A DNA stretch of 64,000 nt, from the NCBI GenBank assembly GCA_016801885.1, contig CM028901.1, positions 7,772,783-7,836,782 of the forward strand, read 5' to 3'. This document shows positions 30,247 to 44,659 of this stretch, one piece after another. Each line of letters starts with the position of its first letter. Within the stretch, counting starts at the first letter, position 1. The DNA is from Toxotes chatareus (taxonomy: Eukaryota; Chordata; Actinopteri; Toxotidae). The notes under the pieces were generated by a model that was given only the letters and a program-made list of their open reading frames with translations, made no database searches and was not told where the DNA came from. The translations under genes and the position numbers were made by a program.

Positions 30247-30965
30247 TGTTAAAAGCAGATGGATTTCCAGTGGCATAAATAATGTACTAATATAGCATAT
30301 TATTTCATTATTTATATTATTGGATTAGTATTATTTACACATTATTAATGTGTAAGTAATAATAGTCCACACATTATTGATGTGTAAGCACTAAACAGCA
30401 GGTCCAGTTGTATGTGGAGGAACATGATACAGTGTTCACTGTTGGGAGGTTTATTCTATAGTAATTATCACATTTTGTGAGATCATGTTTTTGTGAATAT
30501 TTAATCTGAATAGTAACTATAGCTGTCACATCCATGAGGGGGAATAGAAGTATAAAGTAGCCTTAAGTATTAAAGAAAAGTGTAAATAGAACTGTTTAAG
30601 TGCAGGATTTCCCTTGTGTACTTGCATGACAAAGGGTAAGTTTATTTAAAGAGAAGCTCTGACATTCTCATTTGTCAAACATTTGCCTGGACAATAAATT
30701 TGGTTTTATCATTAAATACTTGGATTGAACCTGAGTGTGCACTGCTGTTGTTTTCCATATTTAATGCTTTGACCTCTTTGCACCTTAGTATTATGTTGTT
30801 AATAGAGAGATCTTTGCAAAATAATAAGCTATACCAGCAGCAGACAGCCATTTCAATATGAAAATGAATCTCATCCTATTTATTTATTTGTTTTGGTATT
30901 CCTGTATATGTCATTAAATGCGGTATGTCCAAAACTGATCACAGCCAACAAGGCATTTTTTCCAT

Positions 30966-32349
30966 TTTATTGATAAATTATCATTTTTAAAAAGACCCAC
31001 GAGCCATCGCATCCTTCCACCTCACACTACAGTTTTCCAAGTACTGAATTTGAACTATGTACAAAGAGCATTTTTAAATATTATTTTCTGCTTCATCATC
31101 ATCATCATCACCGTCGTTGTCGTCATCATCACATTCAAAACAAGGTTAGAAGTTTGAACTGCGCCCACTGGTAAAGGTCAAGAGACAGGATGCTGAGTTT
31201 GTGTACAGCGACGCTAGCTAGCACAGAGTTCACTGGAGGTCAGAGAGTGGCGATAGAAGCGAGGGGAGGAAGAGGGTTTACATTCTAACGCACAGGCAGA
31301 AAGAGCAAAGACGGGAACATCATACGCTTCAGCTACCTCACTGAAACAGAAAAAGATAAAAATAAAACACCACCTCAGTGACTGAACAAAAACAAGTCAA
31401 CATGCAAACGTGAGTCACCATGTTTTGGGATCATTTTCTACCAGTGAGAAGGCAACAAATCCGCGGTGAACAACACAGGCAGGCCGAAGACGGAAGGTTT
31501 GAAATAACTCAGACAAAAGGGTTATTGCTGTAGTCAGTTAAAAGCTGCACGGCACAAACAAATAAACAAGCTCCTGTTGATCTGATGCTCTTCTTGACTA
31601 ATACTGGGCAGCTAAGTTGGCACGCATGGGTATTTAAGGGCGATTTCTTTTAAAAACTGATTATTTCCAGAGTTAAAATCATATAGCAATACTATGTCAG
31701 TGTACACAGGCAAGGTAAATGGTTACAATACAGTATGAATATGCAGCTTTCTGTAGCTGGAGTTTAACTAGCAGCAAAACAACACGTACAATTGCATATA
31801 ATCGTAGTGCAATGGGCAAACCGTTCTTAGGAGGTTGTCTCATTTTGGTCTGGTCAGTAACAAAAGAAATCAAGTGGGTACCATCAGGTCTGTCAGGCTG
31901 CTGAAAACCAAAACAAAACAAAAAAGAGGTCCAGAAAGACCAAATCCAGCCAGTTTGCTACACTATCATTTTTTAAATCAGCACAGGAGCCAACACATTG
32001 TTGCATTCAACAAGAAAAAGATTTTTTTTTCTGTTCTTGATTCTGTATTTTGGAGGATTTCAGCAAAACCAGGGCAGGATTTGAGTCTCTGTGGACCTGC
32101 AGGAGGATTGATCGACATACAATACCTTTGTTCAGCGAGTTAAAAACATTCCAGGCACAAACACAACAGGATACATCTCCAACATACACCTCTTCAAACA
32201 CACACAACAGCTCTTCAATGCACTCTATATATGTTCCACTCTGCTGAACAGGACCGGTTTGAGATCTGAACAAGATGAAAAAAAGGGGGAAAAAAAGGGG
32301 TTTGTTCTTTCAGCCGTGCAGGGCTGTGCTGAGCTGAGCTGTGCCTGCC
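30966..32349 (-). terminator. Putative pip4p2 3'UTR and polyadenylation signal
   Basis: TTTATT at 30966-30971 is AATAAA on the minus strand, 1.38 kb after the stop codon. A TCATCA-type trinucleotide run lies at about 31094-31132. The exact 3' end is a guess; no nearer strong signal stood out. Confidence 0.4.
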
Positions 32350-35300
32350 CTAAGCGAAGCTGTTCTCCGGGTAGCTCACTTTGATAGCTCCCCAGTAGCA
32401 GGCTCGTATGAGACAGATGAGGCCCAGCAGGTAGGCGAATGCCCAGGACACGTAGGTGGCATTGTAACGACTGGCAAAGTCCCGAGTACCAACCTGTTAA
32501 AACAGAAGAGAGGAAGATGAGGTGGGTGAGAGACATAGTTATAGGTTTTGAAATCACAGCAACTGCATTTCATTTATTTGCAGTCTTCTACAAAACAGAA
32601 AAAAACAACTCATTCAATGACATGCAATTGCTGTGAAGTACTCTGGTCGACGGAAGATCCAGAAGACAGCTTATAATATCAGTAAGTCAGTCACTGAGCC
32701 ACTTCACCAGATAAATGAGAACACACTGCAACAAGCTCAGTCACACCGAGGTAAAATATCAAAGGGTAAAATCTCATGAGTTCATTATGGAGTGATTACG
32801 TTTCTAATATGATTACACCAAGTTGTGAAAGTCTGACAGGACTCTGATATACTGTGGAAAACTGTGAACAATATGTGCTTGTTTGGGCAAAATACAGTCA
32901 TTGTTTACTGAACAGTTCAGTGGATTAATGGGCCAAAGAGTATTTGGTGAAGTGACACAACAACAGCTACTTTTATTTATATCTTTTTTTTTCTAATCTA
33001 TCTACAACTGTGAAGGGTGTGTGTACAATCCACCCCTTTTCTGTCCAGACTAAATTATCTCAACTGCTGGGCTATGGTCTAAGAAAATGCATACAACACA
33101 AACAGCACAGAGCCATACTTACTGTTAAACCCACTCCAATGAAAATGCAGATCATTCCTATAGTTATATAAGCACAGCAGCGCCTCCTAGGGAGCGCACT
33201 GCCAACAGAGGATCTACAGATGGAGATCAAGGAGAAAATAAATAGAGTTAAGTGTCATTTCATTCTCTTGTAAGTGTATTTTTCTGTGGATGTGGTTAGA
33301 ACGAGTTAAAATTAAACTGGAATATCATAAAGTCCTGTATGAGTTCAAAGAATCCAACACAGTCTTACAACGAATACTGCCTTGGTGAACAGTTTAGGTG
33401 TTTGTGTTCATTTTTCAAACATTCTGTAGTGAAGTTGAAATGTTTTTTATCATAATGTTCCTCATACTTTCTTTGTCCCACCCTTTTTCCCAGTGATCTC
33501 ACTCCACATCACCTTGACCAATCTTGAGAGCCAAAAAAAATAAATAAATTCTCTTACTTCCCCTTTTTAAATTACACATGAAAGTACTGGAGGCCGGTCA
33601 CATGTGTAGCTCCCAGCAACTTCAGCTCCATCCAGATCCCACTCAGACACATTGTACAAGTCAACTGCCCTTCAGCAGCAGACTGGCATAATTTTTTTTG
33701 TTGCTTCACTATTCCTTTACTTTCCTCCCCCTCTCTGCTCTCACATGCTTCTCATGTGATGGGACTCAAGCATTCTTCAGGAATGACTGGTATTCATCTG
33801 GATTAGCGGAGCCTGATCACATGATCATCTTACCTTCTCCTTTAAACACTCTCCCCTTGCTTTCGCATGTCCACTTTGCTGTACTCACTGTTTAAATGTA
33901 TAACATCTGACCTGACCTGATCTCATTCCTTTGACCTGCGACCATATATGGAGCCTTTTTCTCTTCTTTTTAAGTTGCTAAGTTGCTGGAGGTGTCCTTG
34001 GACCTCTCCTGGCATTTAAAACAAATAAACACCACTTTCAAAGTAAGAATCCATGAGCCATTTCTGTATGTTTACCAGTGCTGTTCGGGGATTTTCCTTG
34101 TAAAGGTGCTACCACACCAAAGGTATCAGTTCCTTATAAACATTGAGGTAAAACATCATCACATGACACCAATATACTGCAACCACTGCTGTTCTGACTT
34201 CTGCTATGAGGGAGAGAAGGAGGTTTTATGGAGTTAAAAGGCAGCGACGAGGAGAAGATTCTGAGAAAATAAAAGTTAGAAGGAGAAGGTGTAAACAGAC
34301 GCTGACGTCTGATTTTTCACAGAAAAATATGTATCTTAAGGCAGAAATGTCTGTGTTTGCAATGTAATGTTATGTATTGTTTCAACAATGTGACACTGTA
34401 TATTTGGTGTCTTATAAGTTCATGTGGGCTGGGAGATAAAGATGTGTAGCTATAAACAGAGACAAAAGACACAGAAAGACATGGGTAGAGATATAAATAG
34501 CAATATTGTCAAAACATAAATTGAAAATAGAATGAAACAGATGGAGAGACATGAGACAGAGACAGAGGCGATGACAACATATTTTTGCTGCAGCTTGTTA
34601 TTCTGATGCGGGCTGTCTGGTGTCCCAGCATCCCTGCCGCCCCCTGGCCAGCTACTGTTCATATCTTCACTTTCACACACACTTTACAATGTTCTCCCAC
34701 CACCACCACTGCTCAATTCTGTCACCCTCCAACCTTATTACCATTACATGAATTGAGGCCAAGATTTAATTCCTGTCACACATCTAGATTAGCCACCATT
34801 ACCTCCCCTCTCCTTCCAAGAACTACAAAGTCCAGACCTCTAAAGCTCAGCATCTGACTGCAGTGAGTTTATCCATAAACTAAGCACTCGAAAACTACTC
34901 CACAGAAAAAAAAAAAAGACAGAGAGCTGGGCGTTACAATATTTACATCTATGACAAGCTGAATGATAACAACCCTACGTGGGTTGATGCCAATGCAGAA
35001 GTGGAACAAAGGTGATTTTTTCAACACAAAAAAAAAACTGGATTCTGCTTCCTCTAAAGTGCAGTACGTCCTGACGTCTTGATAAAGGCTTTAAAACTGG
35101 ATATGTTGGGATATGTTCACCTTAATGTGGCTGGTCTCTAAAGATTCAGCACTTTGCGGTTCACCAAACCTCAGCTCCACACAAATACTGCCCACATTTA
35201 GATTTGTCTGGCTCTGACTACTGACAAGATGGCAGTGAGTGCAAAACCAAAGTTCAGCAACTTTCAGAAAGTGACAGTGACAGTTTTCTAGTCTGTGGTT

Positions 35301-38300
35301 CACACCCACCCAGTCTCCCCAGCAAGGCTGCAAGGTGTTCAATTTTAGCTTCAAGGCTTAAAAGACCACACCAGAGATTTTGCAGGTTTAAGCCCATTTT
35401 CTGCAAATCACTTTATATCACAACCAAACATTTTACAAACCACATTTACTGTGTCTGAGAAAATGTTGCATATGTTGCAGACAAGTTGCAGATGTTCGTA
35501 GTGAAGTCTACATGCATGTTTGTTATAACTTACATTTATAAATATGAGAATTAACAGCAAACGTATTTGATCAACCTGGATACAATAATGTAACTTTGTA
35601 TTTACTTGGATGATTGATGACGTTTTCATTTAATTTTGTACACAGTGTCTGTCTAAAGACTGAAAAAGAAATCCTTAAAGAAATTTCAACTGGTGTAAAA
35701 TTTGCATTTCACACCAATTGAGTAAAGTGTAAAAACACCCAGTGGGAAAAGTAAAATGTGTTTCACCGTGACCTTTGAGTAACGCGTTAAATGGAAGATT
35801 GATGGACTCACATTTTTTTGCAGTGGGGACACTTGGCTAGCGTGTTAAACCGAAGCTCCATCCACTGTAAGGAAACATAGATACAGTATTAAGGAGCATA
35901 CACACGAGAGCACTGAAATGCAACAACAGGCTACAATCCTACTGCACTTTAATCAACAGAGGACTTCACTGGGAATGATTTTATGTGATCAGTTATGATG
36001 GTTTGCAACTTGTAAGTCTATTCATTCTTCCTGTATTAGAGGGTTGGAATGCTATATGGCTTTATTAGCACTGTAAATCATTCTTATAATATGTTAGTTC
36101 TGGTTGTCAGCAAACGATTGTTTCACCAAGGGTTCTGAAGTTAAAAAAGCAGTGTTATGAAAATGTTTCTCCCATCACAGATCAGCATAATAAGAAGGTC
36201 CTATTGACACAAGTTAAATATGAGACTTTTGACATCTGGCTTCAGTGAAGGAATGACAATTTAAAATAGTGGCTGCCAAAGTGAAAGAATACATGACTGA
36301 AGACATTTTATGCATTAAATATCGAACTGTCTTTTTCTGATTGAAGCTCCAGATGTGCACAAAGTCATATTACCACCAGTGTAAATAAGGCCGCAGATTG
36401 AATTGGAGTGGTGTTAGGCTGTTGTTAATATGTCCACCAGTATGACCAGCTTTCTCAACCTGTTGTTGTGCTGGGGAAGAGCCATCGCTGGGGAGGCCAG
36501 ACATTGGCTGGGATGACCTGGCGTCCTCACTGCCCTACAGACGCCGCAAGCAACAATGTGCAAGTTAAGAGGTCAATACCAGTGTCACGGGGACTCAGCA
36601 CCCCAGGTTCTGCATCTCTGTTTTTGTAAATAAAAGTCTGAGGTCTCAGTGTGAACATATCACATGTTGAAAGTACTGACAGTATCCTTATCAAAGGGTG
36701 GCAGGAAGACAATTTCATTTAAGATGAGACTAATCTTCAATAAGCTGGTATAGCTGCAGGTTAAAGAGATAAAACGTCATTTCTTGTGATATGATGTGGC
36801 CTCTCTGTTGTCAAGTGGTGCTTTGATATTTGATGAGTAAGGCAGGGAAAGGAAACATTCAGCAAATGCATGCCAGTCACTTGCAGACACCATATGCTCG
36901 TCTGCAGATAAAAGACTGTTAAACAGAACAGAAACGTGGCACAAGACTTTATTTGCGCTTGGGACTGACTTGAATAAGCTTTTCCCTGATACCAGGTCTG
37001 TGCATATAAAATAAAGTATGCTAAGATACCTGAAACAACCACACAACTTAGGCTACAATTCTTCAGCAAATCCAGTGATATTCTATCACTAAACACACTG
37101 ATATATGGTGTGGCTCTTGTGATTATTTATATGCACGTACCAACAACAGCACAGCAACAAAATTCTGCATGAACGACTCTGTGAGTGGTTAGGGTGGTCG
37201 TCTTGGTGGTTTTACGTACTAGGAAGGTGTTGCCACAGTGACCGCAGACCACCCTCATGCCCTGAGGTTGGATGGGCAGTGCCGGTTGGGCGGGTTGCTC
37301 CTCAGGGATCACCATCACTGGGCTCAGGTTAATGATGCGTCTGCTGTCGGTTTCAACACAGCCAGAATAGTGTTATACAAGCTTCTGATGATACTGAACT
37401 ATAGAGAGGGCTTGAGTAGCCACATAAATGTTGACCAACATTTTGTCAAAGCCTCAAATTTGGCTTTGGGAAAGAAGTAAAACCACAAGAAATGAGAAGT
37501 AAGCAGGTAAAACAGTCTGAACTTGTCTGAAAGTTGCCTACCAGTTTGGTCGAGGACATCCTATCCTCCTGGACGTGTCTTTACAGATGAGCAGGCAGTT
37601 ACAGGGACACCTCACATACTTCTTCCCTGTTGGAGGGTTCTTGATGGGCTGGAAGACAACAAATAAAACTCAGCTCTGTAGTAACTACCAGTCTGATACA
37701 GAGCATAAAAACAGAGCCATGGAAGAGGAGAGCAGTTGATTTAAAATACTGCAGAGGTGGCACTGTTCAGACCTAACTGGGTGGAAAAGTCTGTGCAGAA
37801 TCAATAGCTTTGCTTTTAATCTATGAAATATATATTAGTGCAGCCACAAGCATCAAATGGCCATGTTATGTCCTCTGTCATTCTGTTTTTTTAAGAAGCA
37901 TTTCTAAAGCCTCTGAGAGTTACCATCTCAAACTTTGAGCTGTTTATGTCTACTGACACTGGGCGGGTCAATAGTACAAACTACTCTGTTTTTCAAAGGA
38001 CAGTCTGGAATCAAACTCTACTTACAAATTTTAATTTCATGCACCAAAGCAGGTCACAGAAAGCATGTGTCATATCACTCAGGCTTTAGCTTTACAGTGT
38101 GTCTGTACTGTCTGATGAACCTGAGCTAATATAAGATGCATTTCCCACTCAAGTGTTTGTGATGACAGCCATTCCTCTTCCCTGCTCTCCTCCTTCCTCT
38201 GACAGCTCTATAAAAGCATTTAGCTACTCAGGATGAAACACAGGTGACACATTCAAGTCATATGGAGCACTTATCAGTGCACTGACTGAGAGATATGACA

Positions 38301-41300
38301 GATGTCTATGTCAACATCTGGTCGGGCTCTAGCGGTGGACATTACAAAGATGAAAAACAGTAAAGGACTTGGTATCTAAACCAAAGGGTTTCTCTTGTGA
38401 TTACTGACAAATCACATGTTTTATCACACAAAATAATGCAGCACTATGAAACAGAGACACACAGGCTGCAGTTGTGATTAGATTGCCAGAAAGATGAAAA
38501 GTAAATTGAGCATAGCAGACAGGAGAGGAGAGAGGAAGAATGACAGGCAGTTCAACACCAACACTCATTTAAAAAGCTGTCACCAGCCTCAACAATGGCC
38601 GCCACTTACTGAAGCTTCATTGCAGACTGTGCACTTGACCACGTGCTGATGCAGCTTTCCATCCAGGTTGATAAGCGACTCGCACACGCGGCAGTTGATG
38701 ACAGGCACACCGCCGGCGTCGGGGCTGGCGATGGCTGTGTAAGGAGGAGGTAGTTCGGCTTTGAGAAGAGGAAGGCAAAGCACACAACACACAACCAGCT
38801 GTTAATCGCATGCATCTAGAAAGATCTGGATTTTGGTATCCTGTGGGAAAAAAGCAACTCTGATAGAGGACAAGTCATTTTTGTGTTTTGAACACAAACA
38901 CTGCGGGGCACTGTGCCTCAAGGTGCAGCTTATGCCTTCCAAAGATCTTTGAGAACACATCATATGAACTAGTTCTTTTCAAACATAACCTCAGCCTCAT
39001 TCATTCAACCTTTACTTCCAGTCTTTCAGTTCAGTAAATTTAAATAATGAAAACTGAAAACAGAAGTATAACCAAGTGCTCACACAGCTGTAAAATAATG
39101 CTTTAATGTCAGAACAGATTAAAGGATGAGGAATAGTCTAATAACAACAAGACAATTTTAGCTATTTCATTATTGCCATGAAAATAGTACTGATCTTTGT
39201 GAATATAGAGTATGTGCAGAATCGGTTTAAGAGCAGCTACACGTTATGGATCTGAATGCCTCAAATTTTACACTGAAGAGTGTAAGACACTGTTGATACC
39301 ACTTTGGAAATAAACCACCCATTCCTTATGTGAATAATCATAACAAAATCTTGGGTCAGGTGCAATAACACAAACAAACATCTGATATTTCTCAGTCCTC
39401 GCCTGGAAACATGGGAGTTGTGTCAAATGATCCTATGTGCACTTTACGCTCTGTGCCAGTGTCAGTACTCTTTCTTCATTCATGGCTTTCCAGCTTAACC
39501 CCTGCTCATACTGTATGTAAACCCATGACAGCCTGTGTATGGCTCTGATTGCTCAACATGTGACTCTTCTCTCTTTGTCAGGGGCCAAGCTCCGCTCTGT
39601 ATGTGTAAGACAGAAACAATGGGCCCTTTTAGATACCAAAGTGATGGTGTAAAATCCACTCACTGCCAAGCTGCATACAAAGTTAATATGTAACAATATA
39701 CTTCTGATTGTGGGGCTATGGGATTTTGAGTCCATATCAATATAATATAAAATCTGAGCTTTATTTGTAAGTAATATGATTCACCTTATATATATGTACA
39801 TGCAGATGTGCTGTATACATTATATAACATCTGTAAAATCATAATTAAACAATGATAAAAAAAAAAAAAAAAAACATTAAATAGGCAGATATATAAATCG
39901 TGGTTAACATCTACCCATGAGACAGAAAATGGACAATTTGTTCATCACTAAGATGTACTCATTTGTTCAGCTGTTGCATCAGTTGAATGGACTGCTAAAT
40001 TAAAATGTCTGTGCAAATGAGCCTAATAAAGGCCTGACCATTTCGGCTGAGAAACCTTAACTAGATGGGCCAACAATTAATGTTTTCTGGTCCACAAACA
40101 AGTGTAAAACATGATCAAGTGGCCGACCTTTACAGACTTTAAGATTTTCTCTGAAAGATGTCTGAAAGAACTACTGTGAACTAACTACAGTACCCACTCA
40201 AATGAACTCTGCACTGTCTAATCCCACATTAACCTGGTGTTATTAGTCTACATTCCACATATTTTTCAGGGTTTTAATAAACTTAATCCATAGACTTGCA
40301 CCAGTCACTACCTTTACTACTACTTCTACAGTATTTGAACATACTTCAGATTCTGATTTTCAAGTTAAAATGACATAAAACAGAGAAACGCAGAGAGCAT
40401 AAAGAAGAGCATGTATGAAAAGCTGAAACCAGAAAATGGCTAATGTGCTATCAAAATCACTGACCAGTAATTTCCTATCAATTGACTGAACAATTAATAG
40501 ACTATTTCAGCATGAGAGACAATAAAGCAAAAATTATAGAAGAGGCTTTCCTGTGCATGTATAGCAGAGAAATTACTTCTTCAAATAATAAAATTTGTAT
40601 TTGTTTAATTTAGAAACAAAACCATACGTCTGACCATATAATCAGAAACAGATTTACTGCATTGCTCTGTCAGGTCAAATGATCAAACTGTGGACCAATC
40701 ACAAACAGGCCTCTAAGCTGTGCTGACAAATTACCAATTTCCTTCTTGCCTCACTCTGAAGGAGATAATGGGACGAGTTGATAGGTAAACGAGCTTGGCT
40801 CTAAGATTCAGCTACAAACGACCACTTGACGCTACAGGGACAGATGGGACACCCCGTCTACATTTGGGCAAACCTGACTAGAAATACAACCAGAGAATGC
40901 CAAAGACTGGACACTCGTACTGTGTGCAGGCCACACATGGTGCTGCTTATTACACGAAAAACCCAGAGGAATCATCCATCCACCATTAGCTATACCGATA
41001 ATCCTTTTGAGCATGACAAGGGGGAAGCCAATGCTAGTTGACACTGGGTGAGAGGTGGTTCACATCCTGGACAGGTCACCAGTCTATCATAGGGACAAGA
41101 TAGATACAAGCAACCATTCACACTCAGATTCACACCGTCGCACTTTTACAGTTAGCAGTTAACCTAACTTGCACATCTTCTGACAGACAAGACACACAAA
41201 AAGGCCCAAGCCAGCAGGTTCAAACCCAGAACCTTCTTTCTGTGAGGAGACATTGCTAACCACTGTACCACCATGCCACCTTAACATCAATCCAAACTGT

Positions 41301-44300
41301 AATAGAGTATTATGATCCTGACCATATTCTCTTCTTATAACTTAAATTCTTATGTCACAGCAACAAACCAAAATCCTGATCAACACCTTCTCAGCATTTC
41401 TCTCTGTTACCAGTCACCACCACTGTTCAGGTCTGCTTCTACTTCGCTTCTCTCCCAGCTGTGTGCACTGGAGTCGTCCTAATGCATGGCTGAAACTGAA
41501 TATAGCAGCTATAGGTTTTCACTAGCACTCCTCGGAGCCAGGGGTAAGACGAGAAGACGCTTTACTATAACCACAAGCAGCACCACAACATAAAGCCACC
41601 ATCACGTCCTGCCTAGCTGGTGCCATCACTGACTGGAGGATTGTGGAAACTGTGGTCTGTGGTGAAGAACTAAGCTTACTGTGAAGCCGGTATGCAGACA
41701 ACAGCTGCTCGAAGAACATTTCTGTCTTTAATTCTGTTTCAAACGGATGCAATCTTGTTGTAAATCTTTAAAAAGCCAGTCACATATTTAAATTCCCACC
41801 TGAACAACAACTTGAATAATTAACTTTAAAGCACACATTCGACGTGGTGACGAGCAATCAATCAATCATCGTGGCCTCAGCTAAATCAGATCGTGACACA
41901 TTTTGTCAGTTCTGTTACTAGATGACGGCATGTGCAGACGAGATGAGATTTTGCTGTTTCATTGTTGGTTTTGGTCTTTGAATGGGATTTGTTGACAGTT
42001 AGAAAGAAAAAAACATGAACAACAAACATGAACAAGAAATAAAATATCACCAGACTTGTACTTCAATGTGTTTGGATAACAAGGTCTCCTGTCACTGCAG
42101 CACAGATCACAATGGGGTTTTTGACTCCACCCTTGAATAACTATGCCCTCTGCAACCATCTCTGGTTTTAAAACTGGCCAAAACATTTGTAGTTTGACAG
42201 TATTCTGTATGTCAGTAAACCACAGTCTCTGAGTGACAGTAAAACTGAGGAGCTCATTTATCGCTGTCAAGATTAAAAGAGCCTCACGTGGCCTTTTGTT
42301 GCAGTCAATTTTCTCTGCCATTCAAGCGCAAGATGTCAAGCAAGTACCAGCAAAACCCAAGCAGAGCGCCTTGAAGCAGCCAAGGTCGTCACTCTCTGCC
42401 CCTCACCAACACCACGCTATGCACACTGGAGGAAAATACAGCAAACAGGGAATCTCTACCTGTTACTGCTGAAAAAAAAAAACCTGACTGTGAGCACTCC
42501 TGATTCGTCACTGTTGTGTCTGAAACAGAAAATACTGTGGAAATCAATACAGTAGAGATTGCAGTCACTTTCACAAATAACAGCTTTTACTCAGTTCTAA
42601 TCAAAGCTCACATTCACGCAGTTTCCTAAATGTAGCTTACAGGCAGTAAAAGCACCATCATAGTCATTGCATTTCAGGAAAACATCTGGGTTTAGGCATC
42701 TTTGGCTCAAATTAATCCATCTTACAAATTGGCTGATCGAAGGATTGTCGACCAACAAACCCAAAGAAACTGGAATTAGCCATAATCCAGACGGCAGAGA
42801 CAGAGAGGGAGGGAGAAACTAGGCCATGAAACATACTGACTTTCATTCAAGCTTTCAGCCAGTTATTGCTGTAACATCCAAACAGGCCGTCAGTTTACAG
42901 GTTATTAAAGTCCAGAGTTAAAGTCTTTATGATTAATCCGATGGTGAAGTATGAATTCTGCAAGATTAGACTGCAAAATGCTCATTTTCAACATTCGCTC
43001 GCTTGATACTAGCTGTTTGTCCTCAAATGCTCCTAAAAGAGTATTAAACAGTCAAAGAATCCATTCATTTACAGCAGAACGACCTGAGAAAAGAGATGTT
43101 GTTTGGGTAAGCCCATAACAAAAAGGGCACAATCAGAGGTAAACCGGTCCCAAAGTGTGTGGAGCTAAATTTACTTCAGATTTTATGTTAATGTTAGCTC
43201 TAAATGAGAAATCCATTCAGCTGCTAAAACAAGACAAGAAAACTAAATATAATCCTCTGACATGAGAATCAGATGTGGATGTTTGTGTAGAAACTCTAAG
43301 AGGGAACTTTTCTAAAGCGAAGCCTCCAGTAAAAAAACACAATCAGTGTGTGTGATCATGTACGTCTCCAGCTTCAAAATGGAATTTGGTCTTCTGCGAC
43401 ATAAATCCAGAATTCGATCAGACTAAATTCAGTGCAAAGGCCAGTCCTGACAGCAGCTTCTAGACTCAGTGGTTAAGGGATTTATGAGCTGTAATTGCCT
43501 GGGTCATTCAGCCCCCACATGCATTATGGTACTGTAACCTACATTCAGCTGTTTACTAAGCAAAAATATGGACACTGTGAGTTCAATAAACGTGCATTTT
43601 TGTTAACAGTGTGCAGGAAGCCAAACATGCAAGAATATTCAAGTTGGCTTTACAAAATCAAGACCAAATATTTGCAGCAAATACATAAAACAATATTACA
43701 TCTAGATCATTTCGTGCTATTGATTTGGCCCCATCCACAAAGGGCACATCTGGGCATTTGGCTGATTTGCAGCTGGGACAAAAGGCTGTTCGCCTGCCTT
43801 CATCCGCAGTGGGTCATTTCTCCCCCGTCAATCAACAACCCATAAGAAAAAAAAAACCCACATTGAGTGAGGCCTTGCAGCCAATGCCACATCACGACCG
43901 GTATCATTTCTTTTTTGGGTGAAGACCCAAAGCATTACAGGCCCCGATGAGTCGTGATGGAAGATTTTCTGCAGTTCAAAAAAAACAACAACAAACAAAC
44001 AAACAAACAAAACAGACAGGCTGGTGTTATTGTAGGCCCCTCTTCTCTAACCCACTGCTCCAGTTCTCACAGTGGAAGCTCCACCTTTTTCTCAGCTGCC
44101 GACTGATTTCCCACCGATGCCCTTGCCTTGCTGCAGTGTTTTATTTACGCACTTGCACGAACTCGATACGCCCAAAAATGATTCAGCATGCAGTCAGCCG
44201 GGGTTTCTACATGTCGTGTGTTTACCTCGGGGACTTGAATCCTGCAGGTACGGGGGAGCAGTGGGAGTCACATTCCCGGAGTTGGGGCCCGACAGCAGCG

Positions 44301-44331
44301 GAGATCGTTCGTCCATGCCGTCGGAGGCCAT
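32350..44331 (-). CDS. pip4p2: PIP4P2 (TMEM55A), phosphatidylinositol-4,5-bisphosphate 4-phosphatase 2
   Basis: Late-endosome/lysosome and plasma-membrane enzyme that removes the 4-phosphate of PI(4,5)P2 to give PI5P. Coding exons in transcript order are 44331-44226, 38758-38610, 37648-37542, 37343-37220, 35864-35812, 33213-33123 and 32493-32350. All are GT-AG and in phase, giving 257 residues, the same length as in mammals. The N-terminus [13 protein letters not shown] is family-typical. Cys pairs in CRVC, CTVC, CPCNC, CGHCGN and CPHCK make zinc-ribbon-like knuckles. The phosphatase CX5R motif is intact (C107 to R113, CKDTSRR). Two C-terminal membrane spans lie near 187-210 and 225-245, and the tail is [11 protein letters not shown]4P1 (TMEM55B) is less likely given the N-terminus and length. 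Intron 1 is 5.5 kb. Confidence 0.96.
41041..41282 (+). mobile_element. Eroded fish dispersed repeat in pip4p2 intron 1
   Basis: It contains the order TCCTGGACAGGTCACCAGTC, CAACCATTCACACTCA, GTTAACCTAAC, GGTTCAAACCCAGAACCTTC and GCTAACCACTGTACCACC. I recall this block series from one of the commonest interspersed repeats in teleost genomes. Compared with that memory the middle is deleted and many bases differ. Family name is not assigned. Confidence 0.7.
43987..44010. repeat. AAAC-type microsatellite in pip4p2 intron 1
   Basis: Four to five AAAC units continue from an AAC run. It lies about 215 bases from the exon-1 donor. Confidence 0.9.
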
Positions 44332-44490
44332 GTCGTTTACAGAGAGAAATGACGGGCGGGGAGGCTCCTGGCTGCACCGAGTCTTCACTCAGCACGGAGG
44401 AGCAACCAGCGGCTGGTTGTTGATGCCGAGTTGCTCCGGTCCAGCAGCCCCGGTGACGGCAGACTGGAGGAGGAGGAGCTCCGAGGCGCT

Positions 44491-44500
44491 CCCCGCCCCT
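44491..44500 (-). promoter_or_regulatory. GC box upstream of pip4p2
   Basis: CCCCGCCCCT, an SP1-type site, lies 160 bases before the pip4p2 start codon in a CpG-richer stretch (44240-44520). It marks the probable promoter. No TATA box is seen. Confidence 0.5.
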
Positions 44501-44659
44501 CACTGACATGGCCCCGGGCATGGGCAGTGCTCATGCACTGTGATTATGGAGCTAAAAACTCCACACATGGGACACTGTGATGGAATTTAATTTGAAAAAT
44601 AAGCCTCGTAAAAACATTTCACAAAATTTACAGCAATCTGTGCATGTACGGATTATGTA

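Noticed and set aside
44194..44521. Long overlapping open frames on both strands around 44.0-44.5 kb
   Set aside because: They are shadows of the pip4p2 first exon and its GC-rich promoter; only the frame starting [13 protein letters not shown] matches a family and splices correctly.
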